A stretch of DNA of 64,000 nucleotides from Chaenocephalus aceratus (taxonomy: Eukaryota; Chordata; Actinopteri; Perciformes; Channichthyidae): the NCBI GenBank assembly GCA_023974075.1, contig JAMFTG010000159.1:210001-274000 (forward strand). Direction: 5' to 3'. Of the stretch, positions 34,605 to 45,894 are shown in pieces. The position numbers were made by a program, and so were the translations under genes. The first letter of the stretch is position 1. Each line of letters opens with the position of its first letter. The notes beneath the pieces are model-generated. The model searched no databases and had not been told where the DNA came from. It worked only from the letters and a program-made list of their open reading frames with translations.

Positions 34605-35490
34605 CAGTGGTTCTCAACTGGTCAGGCCTCGGGACCCACTTTTTCCTTGGTCAATAAATCGCGACCCGAACATTTGAACCACTCAAATCTATTCAACAAA
34701 AGATCCTGCAGTAAAATATACGCTTTGCAGCATACATTATTAATTAAAGTGAAGTACAGTGCACATATCCCTTATATCCCTTCACAGAACTAAAGTATGC
34801 TTTTAAAAAAGGTTTGATGAGATGATGGAATCAAAGCTGAACTATATAAAAAGGCCCACATGCTGAAAACCCAAGCCCAGCAGGGGGTCTGGGGGGATTG
34901 TCCCCCAGGAGATTTTTAGAAATACTAACATAAACTACGCATTCTGGTACTCTGAGAAGAAAATAAATAAATCTATTACTACCCGACATATTAATAATAT
35001 GTTATGCCATTGTTTGTTTTTCACTTTGTTCTGACAGCTTTCTGAGAGAAGAGCAAAGAGGAGATAGTCTGTGTGACTTACTTTAGATTGTGGGTAAGGG
35101 GAGATAGCCCCCATTGTTCTGTGAGCTGTCAATCATCAAACCGGGGGTCATATTTCATTATGTGTTCATTTCGATCTGAAGTTGTACCCATGGATGTATA
35201 AAGAATAGTTCTACCGCAAAGTTATTCTCCGTGGGGACTTCCGGCAACAATCTTGATTCTGATTGGCCAGCAGACTCGAAAAAACATCAGCAAAGATATT
35301 TTATTGAGATGTTCACCACGTGACAGAAGTTTTCAAAACCGTTCATGGTCTCCGGGACTTCCAGTCCAACGCCGACTGCATGCACAGCGTTAGAAATCGG
35401 GCCTTCAAAATAAGTTTGACTTTTTTTCTTCACTCACACATCTGCGACCCACTTGAAACGGGTCCGCGACCCACTTTTTGGGAACCACTG
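34605..35490. mobile_element. 886-bp hAT MITE with exact TSD
   Basis: Left end CAGTGGTTCTCAACTGG; right end 'ttgggaaccactg'. TGATAGAC flanks both sides (34597-34604, 35491-35498). Interior phrases 'cgggacccactttttcc' and 'cgcgacccactttttggg' are inverted subterminal repeats. A 'ggggtctggggggattg' phrase resembles 12005-12030. No transposase. Confidence 0.9.
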
Positions 35491-35498
35491 TGATAGAC

Positions 35499-36087
35499 AA
35501 TATATAAACTACAGTTGTGTAAAGTAGCTATGAGGCTTACATAAAAAAACATCTTGTACAATGAAAAAGAAAATACATTTCAGTCATATGCTCTCGGATG
35601 GGATTAAGATATGAAAAGTGAGCTCAGATCTGGACAGCGATCGATAGCAGCGACAGTCGGAGAGGTTTGAAGAGACTTCTATTTTTCTTTTCACATCATT
35701 TTTCTCGTCTACCCGTCGTCCTGAGCTGCATGTCCAGTCCTCGCTCTGTAATCAGCATCAACGTTTGCCCACGACCGGATGGAAATTTGACATTTCAGAA
35801 CAAAGCTTGGTGCCAGCAGGGGGGATAAGTGACAGAGAAACAACAGGGCCAGCGAGCAGAAGAGAAGCAAATAGGTGCTAATGAGCTTTTTGGAAGCTTG
35901 CAGGTGGGTTTTAGCGATGACAAAGTGGCTTTCACCTGTCTGCTCTGCTGCCATCTCACGTAGCATCGCACATCACCGCAGAGCTCCATTAGATAACAGC
36001 ACAGAGAGGACGGAAAATGAGAGTGAAACAAAATAGAAAAAGGAGAGTGTGGGGGTGAGAAATGAGCCGAGAATACCAAAGAGAAAA

Positions 36088-36090
<3 letters not shown>
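35499..36090. other. No recognised feature
   Basis: No exon or repeat recognised. Confidence 0.4.

Positions 36091-36131
<41 letters not shown>
36091..36131. repeat. (GT)n microsatellite
   Basis: About 20 GT units. Confidence 0.95.
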
Positions 36132-36133
<2 letters not shown>

Positions 36134-36275
36134 GGTGTGCATATGTCTATGTGTGTGTGTCAGCTACTGGTCATGATACTCATACATTCAAAAAGGTTTC
36201 AAAGATTGGTAAGGTTTTAAATGGAGAGATGTATACAACCAACACAGTCAGACATATTTTGTAAAGAGAAACACG

Positions 36276-36450
36276 GTCGTCACCACCGCTAAGCTAATGT
36301 TGGGCTATAAAGGAACTACAGCACGGTCACATGACTTCATGTCACCACCGCTAAGCTAAAGGTGGCTAATGCTGGGCTATAAAGGAACTACAGCACGGTC
36401 ACATGACTTCACGTCACCAGCGCTAAGCTAAAGGTGGCTAATGTTGGGCG
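36276..36450. repeat. Two-unit piece of the 72-bp repeat
   Basis: About 2.4 units with the same consensus as 23.6-25.5 kb, followed by the same right-hand context ('ttgggcgtgatg', then 'ttgttagcaaccacc' and 'gtatttactgacgtatttt'). The array is therefore part of a larger dispersed element whose copies differ in unit number. Confidence 0.85.
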
Positions 36451-36960
36451 TGATGACGTTTAGTCGTCTCATTTACACACTTGTTAGCAACCACCGTTTT
36501 TAAATTCACCAGTGGAGTATTTACTGACGTATTTTATGTCGTAGAACAAAACTATTTCAGGCTAATAGGCTGACTAATGTCTGGGCTTTAGGATTAATTT
36601 CTGCTCCACTATATTCATTTATGGGCTTTTTTTTAATTCGATGGTGATTTGATGTTAGTGCCAATCTGATGGGTGTGAATAAAAACCCAAATGCAGCTGC
36701 TCTAACCACACAACCCGATGCTAATCCAGGTGTAAACAGGGACGATGCTGTTGTGTCCTCCCAGGCGTTTGCACAGGCGTCTGCTTCTCGTTTGCATTTC
36801 CAGCAGCTTCATTATCACATCTCACTCCCACTTCTTCTTCTCAGTAACAAACAAAAAGAGCAGACAGTGGCCAAGAGAAGAGTAAATTAGCTCATCCTGA
36901 GGTCCACATTCCTACTGATTACCAGGGCATTGTTTGAATCAGATAATCAGGCCTGTGCTC
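36451..36960. other. Dispersed-repeat flank, then unassigned sequence
   Basis: 36451-36620 continues the element that carries the 72-bp array (compare 25456-25528). The rest is unassigned. Confidence 0.45.
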
Positions 36961-37002
36961 TCACACACACACACACCCACACACACACACACACACACAC
37001 AG
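36961..37002. repeat. (CA)n microsatellite
   Basis: CA repeat with one CCCA interruption. Confidence 0.95.
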
Positions 37003-37342
37003 CCGACTGACTAGCTGGCAAATTTTTGTCAATAATAACGGTTTAGTGGGTAGACGTCCTGGAGAGGAGGTGAAGACTGACACTCGAGCCATCCCTCCTT
37101 CTCTTTTTTTTGCTGGCAGCCTCATCTGCCATGTTGGAGGGAGCGCTGCCATCACTTGGCACCTTATTTATTTTAATTATTTTGATTCCATCTCTGGCAT
37201 CCCTGGCTCGGGGAATCGCTGATGGCTGACTCATTTGTCAATCTCGGAGAGGGCCTGCCAATTATAAAATGAAAAGTTTTGGAGAGGCCATTGAGGGTCT
37301 GGCTGTGTCGCTGAGGGGGAAAAAGAGATGGAGGCGGGGAGA
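37003..37342. other. Candidate conserved non-coding block
   Basis: No repeat signature, balanced composition, TAAT-rich core motifs ('ttattttaattattttg', 'ccaattataaaatg') and no sustained open frame. In a gene-poor teleost interval this look suggests a regulatory element, but only cross-species alignment could show it. Confidence 0.25.
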
Positions 37343-38330
37343 CCCTCTCTTTCCCCTCTCTCTTTCCCCTCTTTCCCCTCTCTTTCCCCTCTCTTTCCCC
37401 TCTCTTTTCCCTCCTTTCCCCTCTCTTTCCCCTCTCTTTTCCCTCTCTTTCCCCTCTCTCTTTTCCCTCTCTTTCCCCTCCTTTCCCCTCTCTTTCCCCT
37501 CTCTTTCCCTCTCTTTCCCCTCTCTTCCCCTCTCTTTTCCCTCTCTTTCCCCTCTTTCCCTCTCTTTTCCCTCTCTTTTCCCTCTCTTTCCACTCTCTTT
37601 CCCCTCTCGTTTCCCTCTCTTTCCCCCTCCTTTTCCCTCTTTCCCTCTCTTACCCCCTCTTTTCCTCGCTTTTTCCCTCTCTTTCCCCTCTCTTTCCCCT
37701 CTCTTTTCCCTCTCTTTTCCCCTCTCTTTCCCCTCTCTTTTTCCCTCTCTTTTCCCTCTCTTCCACTCTCTTTTCCTCCCTCTCTTTCCCCCTCTCCTTC
37801 CCCTCTCTCTTCCCTCTCTTTCCCTCTCTTTTCCCTCTCTTTCCCCTCTTTTTCCCTCTCCCTCTCTTTTCCCTCCCACTTTCCCCTCTCTTTTCCCTCT
37901 CTTTCTCCTCTCTTTTACCCCTCTCTTTTCCCCTCTTTTCCCCTCTCTTCCCCCTCTTTCCCCTCTCTTTTCCCTCTCTTTCCCCTCTCTTCCCCTCTCT
38001 TTCCCCTCTCTTTTCCCTCTCTTTTCCCTCTCTTTCCCTCTCTTTCTCCTCTCTTTACCACCTCTCTTTTCCCTCTCTTTTCCCCTCTCTTCCCCTCTCT
38101 TTCCCCTCCTCTCTTTTCCCTCTCTTTCCCCCTCTCTTTCCCCCTCTCTCTTTCCCCTCTTCTTCTCCCCTCCTCTATTCACTCTCTTTCTCCCTCTCTT
38201 ACCCCTCTCTTTCTCCTCTCTTTTCCCCTCTCTTTCCCCTCTCTTTCCCCTCTCTTTTCCCTCTCTTTCCCCTCTCTTTTCCCTCTCTTTTCCCTCTCTT
38301 TCCCCTCTCTTTCCCCTCTCTTTTCCCTCT
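37343..38330. repeat. About 1-kb polypyrimidine tract, (CCCTCTCTTTT)-like
   Basis: Nearly every base of the plus strand is C or T; the units are variants of 'ccctctctttcc' and 'ccctctcttttcc'. This strand bias removes stop codons and produces long S/P/L/F-rich and G/K/R/E-rich false proteins on the two strands. Mirror symmetry makes triplex (H-DNA) formation possible. Confidence 0.97.
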
Positions 38331-38730
38331 GTGGCTCGACGCCACTCGTCAACTATCAGGTGAGGATTTGCCGCCCCCAGTTTGATGTCCCTTCTTTGTT
38401 GCTGTACACTTATCAGCGCTCACACTCACTGTGCTGCTAGATTTAGAAACTTCAGCATCTCGTTTCACCCGCTCCTCCTGTCCTCCTCTTTGGGATTGCA
38501 TCACGCTGGGTTTCTCTACATCAGCACAATGAAATCTACCAGACAAGCCGGACATATTTTCAAAAGGTAATAAGTCAGGGGAAGAATGGCGCTGCTGATT
38601 TAGCTCATTGCAATGTGGCAGTGGTGACAGGTTTGAAAATATACAAACGAAAACTCAACCGAGCAACATTTTGAATTCCAGCAAATTAAGCTCATTCAAA
38701 AACACTTTAGTTTGCATTCATGCTGACATG
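38331..38730. other. No recognised feature
   Basis: No exon recognised; 'atcaggtgagg' at 38354 resembles a splice donor but has no supporting exon. Confidence 0.4.
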
Positions 38731-39432
38731 GACAATGGTGCTTGCGTACCATGCTGCGAATGGATCTGGCCCTTCCTACATCCAGGACATGGTTAAACCG
38801 TACACCCCAGCACGTGCACTCCGCTCTGCATTAGGGCGGTGGTGGCGAAGTCGATAGAGACTTGGCTCGGCAACTGGAAGGTCACCAGTTCAAGTCCCGG
38901 CAAGACCAAGTGCTACCGAGGTGTCCCTGAGCAAGGCACCGTTCCCCACACTGCTCCCCGGGCGCCGTTCAAAATGGCAGCCCACTGCTCCTAACACTAG
39001 GATGGGTCAAATGCAGAGAAACATTTTTACGGGGATTAATAAAGTATATCAAAATTAATTTAAAAAAAAAAAAAAATCAATGTCTCGCTGCACCCTCGCT
39101 GCGAAGGGGACCCAAGTTCCCATCAGCAGAAACACGTGGGTTTGCTATCCTGGCTCCAAGATGGTGGAATGAGCTCCCATTGACATCAGGACAGCAGAAA
39201 GCTTACACACCTTCCGGCGCAGACTGAAAACTCGTCTCTCTCGACTCCACCTCGAACGATAGAACTATTAACAAAGCACTTATATACTAATAAAGGATGA
39301 GTAGCCAGTTGAGTAGCACTTGAAATGTTTTTGCTCTATGAAACCTGATGTACTTATATGATTTTCTTCAAGGTTGTATTTTGTTGGTCGCTTTGGATAA
39401 AAGCATCAACTAAATGCAATGTGATGTAATGG
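38731..39432 (+). mobile_element. L2-type LINE 3' fragment split by a SINE
   Basis: 38735-38832 and 39077-39260 encode the L2 C-terminus ([16 protein letters not shown] region, then a WNELP-like region). The 3' end 'tcgctttggataaaagc' and 'aaatgcaatgtgatg' follows at about 39389-39430. It is colinear with 46965-47455. The 38833-39076 SINE interrupts it. Confidence 0.85.
38833..39076 (+). mobile_element. tRNA-derived SINE inside the L2 copy
   Basis: Head with A-box-like 'gtggcgaagtcgatagag' and B box 'agttcaagtccc'. A central conserved region 'gtgtccctgagcaaggcac' and 'tgctccccgggcgccg' resembles the V-SINE type core. It ends with a poly-A run at 39061-39076. Comparison with the uninterrupted LINE at about 47060 shows a few bases of target lost or changed, so no clean TSD. 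Confidence 0.82.
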
Positions 39433-39895
39433 ACAGATCGGCCTCTTAGGGGCCCCTGGGGCAACAATGAGAACCCTGATGAACCTGGGTTATGCCCTCT
39501 GTGCATTATTAAAGTATTCCTGTGCTGGAATAGTACACAACCCAAGTTTTGCAATGCAGTAACATCATTTAGAAATGTGCACCAAGACAATATCAGATAA
39601 AGCAATGGAGCTTCAACAGTTGTACATCACTATCAACCTCAGCTGTGTGTTTGCATGGCCTAAAAACATGTATTTGTCAATGTGTGTCTTCCACCTGGAT
39701 CTGTATAACAATAGAGTTTAAACTGAATTTGAAGAAGGGCATATCTTGTCTTATCTATATCTCTAAATACTGTAGTTCCTGAAGTTTTATGAAATACAGT
39801 TTTGAAAAATGTAAGATACGGTTAGTAGGATATGTCTGTATTCCCAAGGTGGTACCCAATTGTCTGAATAACCATGTTCGATTCCCAACCGTCTT
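39433..39895. other. No recognised feature
   Basis: No exon or repeat recognised. Confidence 0.4.
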
Positions 39896-39899
39896 TTAA

Positions 39900-40179
39900 A
39901 GAGGCCCTATTGTGCTTTTTCGGGTTGTCCCTTTCCCGTAGTGCGCTATAAAGGTTCATGTGCCTGTAAATGGTCTGCAAAGGATAACACTATCATCATC
40001 TTCAGGTGTGTAGTGTAGTGTCTCCACTGTGACATGTTTCCATGCTTAAATGTTCAAAAAGGCCTTTATTTTTCTCATACTGCCTGTGCCGCAGGGAACA
40101 CAGGGATTTAAGCCCTAGCCGACCATTTACATGCACAGAAACCTATAGTACAACACAGGAAGGGAAAACCACAAAAAGC
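39900..40179. mobile_element. Fold-back MITE with TTAA flanks
   Basis: The left arm has 'agaggccctattgtgc' and 'cctgtaaatggtctgc'. The right arm carries their reversed relatives 'gaccatttacatgcac' and 'ccacaaaaagct'. TTAA is at 39896-39899 and 40180-40183. It belongs to the family of 7.1, 30.9 and 61.4 kb but lacks the promoter-distal part and the 57-bp array. Confidence 0.7.
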
Positions 40180-40263
40180 TTAATAAGAAAACCAGAAACT
40201 AACTCGAAGCAAATTGTCATCCTTTTTTAAGCCAAATAACATGTCTGTAGGACGGCGTTGTTC

Positions 40264-40265
<2 letters not shown>

Positions 40266-40322
<57 letters not shown>
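40266..40322. repeat. (GT)n microsatellite
   Basis: About 28 perfect GT units. Confidence 0.98.
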
Positions 40323-40324
<2 letters not shown>

Positions 40325-41275
40325 GGATTGGTGCTGGCAGTGTTGGACCTCACTAATGCTCTGGTCCCAGCAGCAGCTCCCAACATGTGGTGGAAAAATT
40401 GAAACCAAAAGAGCGGAGGCGGTGAGAGCAGCAGTCGTGGAAAATACAATGTTTAACATATAAGTGTTTCCTCGTGCTGTATTGCACTGGATCGCATATC
40501 TTACCAATGAATATATTAAGTGTAATTTCATGAATGTTCATTATTTAAAGTGGTGAATAATCTTGAAGAAACAGCGGTATGTTCCTTTAAAGCTTTCCTT
40601 TCTCCTCACAGAGACAAAGCAGATGCAAGAGAAAATCAGAAGTATATTTTCTTCAGAATTCATTTCCCGTCGTGTTGCTAAAGTCTCGGCTTGTTAATTA
40701 AGGGGAAGCTTGTCTGAAGGATTAACAAGCATTTCAGAGCCCTGCCACAGCACACACCTGCACCGATGGATTATGGGTAAGCACTTTTGTTTGTAGGTTG
40801 CATTTTGTGATGAGACGTTTGATCCGGGCAAAAGTGTCATGTCAGGCAGAAAAGCAGACTAACAAGAAGCCTTCTTTCCTCTGGGTATAAAAGCACTGGT
40901 TTGCTGTTGTTTCCCTGCGATGCTCGTCCTCCTTTCATCAGCATATTTTAACAGTCGTACAGTAGAGAACAAAAAGGAGACAAATTGGGGTTCGGGAAGG
41001 ACTAGAGACGTCGGAGTTGCTCTTGAATTAGCAGCGACGAGGCAAAGCTCGGAGCTTAACAGCTCTGTTTCTGCAGCAGGAAGATCTCCACAAAGTGGCG
41101 GCTGCTCTCCGCTTGCTCGCAGAATAATTGGATGGAAAATGAAACGACGCCTTTGAGCGGATGTTCCTTTTGTCTTAACTGCGCTGTAAATATACACACC
41201 GTACACTGTATTAATGTCACAGCTGTAGTGATCCAAAAGCAGTTAGCTCCTACCAGCAGCCTGTCAGAGGTCATT

Positions 41276-41278
<3 letters not shown>
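40323..41278. other. Low-repeat interval, possible conserved non-coding DNA
   Basis: No transposon signature is visible. 'cttgttaattaagggg' and 'gattaacaagc' near 40695 and the balanced composition leave regulatory function open. No coding domain. Confidence 0.25.

Positions 41279-41331
<53 letters not shown>
41279..41331. repeat. (GT)n microsatellite
   Basis: About 26 GT units. 'ggctaattaaggcttc' just downstream (41363) is again TAAT-rich and repeat-free. Confidence 0.97.
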
Positions 41332-41738
41332 ATCAATGGCAGTGTGATGGTTAGGAGCCATGCTGGCTAATTAAGGCTTCTCAGGCAAGCTGCGCCACTT
41401 CTGGCCCCAGCCACAGGGCGTGACACACACACTCACACACAGACTCACACACACTTTCCTCTGAAGTAAAAACATGCACCAAGTGTTATCCAACATGTTG
41501 TGTAGGAGTTGAGCTTCATCTCCAAAGATGCGTCTAGGAAAGAGAACATTGTTATATTTCCTCTTTGCATTTCCCGCTTATTTTGATACGTTTCTCGGTT
41601 TGAAACGAACGCTATACTTGAAGTAGGAAGAAAGAAAGAGAGTTTGCTTGACTTGTGGTGATGCTACTGGATTCTGATGTCTGTCCAGCTGTCGAAGATC
41701 TAACTATCTACTTTTCTCTTGTTTGAACCCTATCCATA
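41332..41738. other. No recognised feature
   Basis: No exon or repeat recognised. Confidence 0.4.
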
Positions 41739-42349
41739 TGTAGCAGGATGAGCAGTAAATAGTGTTGTAAGGCATATTCTTTTTAGCCTATCACCGCCAG
41801 CCCACACGGAAAGAAAGTATATGAACATATATGCCAATATATGGCAAATATATGCAGAATATATGTTGCATATATGTCATATTCAGGTTCATATATGTTC
41901 ATATATGTGGATTAATAGGAGATATATGTGTAATATATAACTCATATATTACCACATATATGCCAAAATCAGGTTCATATATTTGCATATATCTCCTACA
42001 TAATGCCTCATATATAGCTCTGTCTTTTTGCATATATGTCATACAGAATGCCTACATATATATAGGTCTTTGCAAGGTAATGTGGTAATGTGCATATTAT
42101 TCCAAAGTTCTATATACATGAATTAATCATTGTACTTATTTCCATTCAATGCAGATTGAGGTTTGCGGATTGCCCAAGACAATTCAATGTATAAAGACAA
42201 TATTGTTTGATTACGGTATGTAGCAACATTTTTAGTTTAGTTATTTCACCCAGGACCGGAACCGGATGTTTATATCCACTCGATGTCAGCTGATCAGTTT
42301 AAGATTAGTAAATTATTAAATATTTGATAATTGTACATTATTGTTAAAA

Positions 42350-42440
42350 AGTTAACGCGTTAATAACGCGTTTTTTTAACGCGTTTTTTTAACGCGTTTT
42401 TTTAACGCCACTAATTATTTTAACGCGATTAACGCATACA
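42350..42440. repeat. TTAACGCG short tandem motif
   Basis: Repeated 'ttaacgcgttttt' units followed by 'ttaacgcgattaacgc', a motif known near ends of some fish hAT elements. Probably marks the start of the nested hAT debris. Confidence 0.6.
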
Positions 42441-42809
42441 TATTTTTTTCCTCGGCCGCCCCGTAGTTTCAGAGCGCATCGAGTTTAAAATACCATCTAC
42501 ACGCTGATGCTGACAGCCCCACTCTTGCTGCTTGCTTGTGGCAGACCACACTTCCACGCTCACCGGCAGGCACCGACTGGCCATCGGGAGAACCGGGAGG
42601 GTGTGTGTATGTGTGGCCCGAGCGAGAGAGAGACCTTACGTGTATTGTTGTTGTTAGCATCTGGTGCTAGCTAGCTGCGCTAACGGATATAAGGAGCTGT
42701 TTAAATGAAAACAGAGGAGCGACATTTCGCCGACAACTGCGCCGAGCACTTGACTTGATGCAGGAAGCCAGACAGCGGGACATTGTCCGAAAAGTCAGCA
42801 CACTCAGCA

Positions 42810-42876
42810 CGGATAGTGGAACATGATTGCAGCGTCCAGGCAGCTCCCGTTCGAGCATATGCCTTGAGTTGCACAT
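42810..42876 (+). pseudogene. hAT transposase fragment
   Basis: Translation gives STDSG and, after a frame change, NMIAASRQLPFEHMP, a stop, then VAH. This corresponds to the ZBED/hAT motif 'TDNxxNM...LPFEHMPCxAH'. The Cys codon has become TGA (42863-42865). The end of an hAT-like element, 'catttgcccatccctg', is at 43450-43465. Confidence 0.55.
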
Positions 42877-42888
42877 AGCTCCAACGAT

Positions 42889-42890
<2 letters not shown>

Positions 42891-42929
<39 letters not shown>
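42891..42929. repeat. (CA)n microsatellite
   Basis: About 19 CA units inside the nested elements. Confidence 0.96.
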
Positions 42930-42931
<2 letters not shown>

Positions 42932-42932
<1 letters not shown>

Positions 42933-42959
42933 TTCCCCTTATTCCACAATAAGGGGAAT
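42932..42959. repeat. Perfect 12-bp-arm hairpin
   Basis: ATTCCCCTTATT, loop CCAC, AATAAGGGGAAT. A perfect inverted repeat next to the CA tract; function unknown. Confidence 0.9.
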
Positions 42960-44321
42960 GTCAACACAGACACCTCTCAGCCCGCACTCTGCTGTTCCTC
43001 AGCACCACCCCCCCTCCCTCCCGCTGACATTATGAATGAAAAGCGTAGTAATCATAGATAACACGGCAGTTTGTTTTCATCTGATTTCAAATAAACAAAG
43101 TCTTGGTTTTAAGAATATTAAACTTGTTTCGCCAAATTCAGATGATAAAAACAGCTTTTAAGCTTGTAACGGCATAATTACAAGCGGCAACTTAACGTCA
43201 CAGCAGGCATAACAACAGCCGGTGTTTCTAGTGAGGGTTTTCCCCGGGAAACAAACACAATACACACAAATGCGTCACAGATTATTTCGCGGTATTTGAA
43301 ATCATCTACGCAGCTCGCGACGTAACTAGGAGTCTAGTGGACGGTATCAGTACTACAAGTAACACATTATTATTATTATTATTTTTTTAATTAATTATGT
43401 TGTTTATAAATTAATCTGAGGGCCGCAAAAAGAAGAGGTGGGGGCTGCCATTTGCCCATCCCTGAGGTAGGCTATGTATAAACCTTGAACATAGGTGTAC
43501 ATAAACATATATGCACATATAGGCTAAAGTTATATGTGCATATATGTGAAACTTATATGCACATATATGTTTTACATATATGTGCATATATGTGCAACCT
43601 ATATGTGCATATATCTGCAACCTATATGTGCATATATGTGCAACCTATATGTGCAACCTATATGTGCATATACACTGCACCCATATATGTACATATATGT
43701 GTGTGCATATATGTGCATATATGGATATATATGTACATATATGTTCAGAGACATATATGTAGGGGTCCAATTTCATATATGTCAAATATATGTTGAAAAT
43801 ATATGTGACATATATTAAAAATATATATGTTCATATACTTTCTTTCCGTGTGGGAGGGGGCACCCTATAAAGGGGCAGAGGCTTCTAGCTGGCGGCCTCT
43901 TGTTCGCTGGTGCCCAGACTCCGTTCTTGCCGTGTTTTGCTTCCGCCACCGGCGTAGGAGGGACTTCCTGGCGATGCCCGTCAAGTAGCCGTAACGTAGA
44001 GCCCATGAAACTCTCTCCTCTCTGCCTGATCGGGCCAAGCTAAGGCTTTAAAGAACCGCTGCTGTTTTGCTGCACCGAAAAGAGACGGGTTTCTGACGCA
44101 GGGTCATCACCCGTACTGCTGATCCTGTTTGACTGTTTTTATAAATTGTATTTGTACTATTGTATACAAATAAACTGTTCTATTTTTGATAATTGGACCA
44201 CGTCTCTTGTTCCATGAGTAACCGAACCTGTGAGTCCTAGTGACTTAAAATATCCACATTTCCCTGGGTGAAATTCCCGGCGTGGCGTTGTCGGACTTAG
44301 TGGTTTAACCAAACTGTTACA

Positions 44322-45039
44322 TTAATATATGTATTCTGCGGCCACTGCTACACATACAACTAAACTGCATCCTCAATTAATACACAACTTAGTTAACAAT
44401 CGATTAGAACAATCCAGAGGTTGATCATTTTCGCTAACTGACCGTTTCTAAAAAGCACCAAGGGACTATGTGCAGTCATCTCAATACGCAGAAAGAAGTC
44501 CGGTCAATGTAACGTCAGCTTTGGAGAACAAACATTAGTTTTCTCCATCAGAAAACACTGTGGAATAGTTTTTAATATACATCTTTAAATGTTTGGAGAG
44601 CAGGAGACTTTACATGCTAGATGGCTAAAATGACCTCAGTAAAGAAAAGAAAAACAGAGCAAGAGAAGGGAAAAGATGTAAAGAAAGAGCGCCGGACTCC
44701 TATGAAATCAACAGAAGAAGACAGACAGGAAGTAAACAAACAACGTATCTTATAATGAAGACAATTTGTCACAAACTGCACACAGGACAGAGAATCGAGC
44801 TCGGTGAGAAAGGTCTTTGAATGTAAAATATCTTTATATTTGTTTTAAAATATCCCCATTAGCTGATGCCAATGGCACCAGAAAGGAAGTGGTTCAAGGT
44901 TACTTAAAATCCATTCAATTCAATTACATCATCTTTAATTAATTAGTCTTAGAATTAGTCCATGAAATAGCTTCAAGGGCAATCACCGGGGAACAAGAAC
45001 AAGACATTATACATGACCAACACTGGAATATTGATCAGC
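44322..45039. other. No recognised gene
   Basis: No exon, LTR-internal coding region or repeat recognised. Confidence 0.4.
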
Positions 45040-45835
45040 TGCTTAAGTAATGCCTCCTTTAATGAGCTTTGAATGGTGATTGGCTGTAAGAGGGGCAGCC
45101 ATATTGCTCCCAATCCTGTCAAATCATCCTGAACGTAAATTATCTATTATTAAAACCAATGATCTAATCCTTCTACAATCGTCTTCTTAGTTCACCAACC
45201 AAGAGCAGATCACAGTGTATGACTAGAAATAATAGTGGATTTGTTTTTTGATATGTTTAGCACAAATATATTTAGTTTGATTTTATCACAGAACAACATC
45301 ACCTTGTGTTGTGTCCCCTAAAGCTAATACTTGTCTTATTTCTGAATAGCTTAAAGGTGGGGTGGCTAATTTTGGAGAAACCAGCTCGAGTGCGCTAGAA
45401 TTTGAAAATACACAGCCGGAACAAATCTGCCACTTCCTCACAGAGCCCCGCCCCCAACACACACGGACGCGCACATGACCAATGAGGGCACGAGATACGT
45501 TTGTGCACAGATGGAAGGCTGACAGGCAGGTAGGCCATCCAGTTACTTTAGCCGGCTCAGATGATTGGTCGTGCTTTTTACAGCGCCACGGCTTCCACAG
45601 ATGAAATTTTTGTTATGTATTTATCGTCAAAGCATTTAATATATTCATTGCTATCGGGATGTTGAGAGCATTCCATGGAATATAACAAAAAGTGTATCTC
45701 GAGCCGGTTTCTCAAACTTACCGACCCCACCTTTAAGAAAAAGACAGGACATGTTGTGGATTTTGGGTCTTTTATTGCAAGAAAACCACAATCTTCCAAT
45801 ACAGTCTCTTGTATATAAACAGATATTACAACATC
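45040..45835 (+). repeat. Repeat unit, first direct copy (carries MITE)
   Basis: Aligns by eye with 47645-48095: 'ttgaatggtgattggctg', 'ccttgtgttgtgtcccc', 'ttgtcttatttctgaat', and 'tcttttattgcaagaaaacc'. Copies are clearly diverged. The 45355-45732 MITE lies in this copy only. Confidence 0.75.
45355..45732. mobile_element. 378-bp TTAA-target MITE
   Basis: Ends AGGTGGGGTGGC and, reversed, AGGTGGGGTCGG, extending about 40 bp with few mismatches ('gagaaacc' and 'gctcgag' shared). TTAA at 45351-45354 and 45733-45736. The paralogous unit at about 48000 reads 'atatctcaagaaaaag' with no insertion: an empty site. Confidence 0.85.
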
Positions 45836-45894
45836 TTACATCAAGTAATGTAAATCCATCATTCCATTTGTATGTAAAAATCGGGTTAGGGATA

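Larger units (their letters stand above)
41801..43854. mobile_element. Inverted-repeat element with CATATATG-rich arms
   Basis: 32 bp at 41801-41832 are the exact reverse complement of 43823-43854 (outermost CCCACACGGAAAGAAAG). Inside each end lie 250-350 bp dense in ATATATG/CATATAT motifs (41821-42065 and 43500-43840). No target duplication found. I cannot place the superfamily. The middle contains unrelated hAT debris and a CA repeat. Confidence 0.8.
41739..44321 (+). mobile_element. LTR-like sequence (probably solo), split by insertion
   Basis: Omitting the 41801-43854 insertion, about 530 bp run from TGTAGCA to TGTTACA, near-inverted TG...CA ends. A TATA box (TATAAA, 43866) and a polyadenylation signal (AATAAA, 44169) are spaced about 300 bp apart. 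No primer-binding site, gag or pol follows, and no clear target duplication is seen. It could be a solo LTR of a Ty3-like or retroviral-type element; the class is not determined. Confidence 0.45.

Noticed and set aside
38345..38366. Exon ending in a splice donor after the pyrimidine tract
   Set aside because: No acceptor AG in a proper position and no coding similarity upstream.
37262..38440. Frames of 306-370 residues on both strands
   Set aside because: Polypyrimidine/polypurine tract lacks stop codons by composition.
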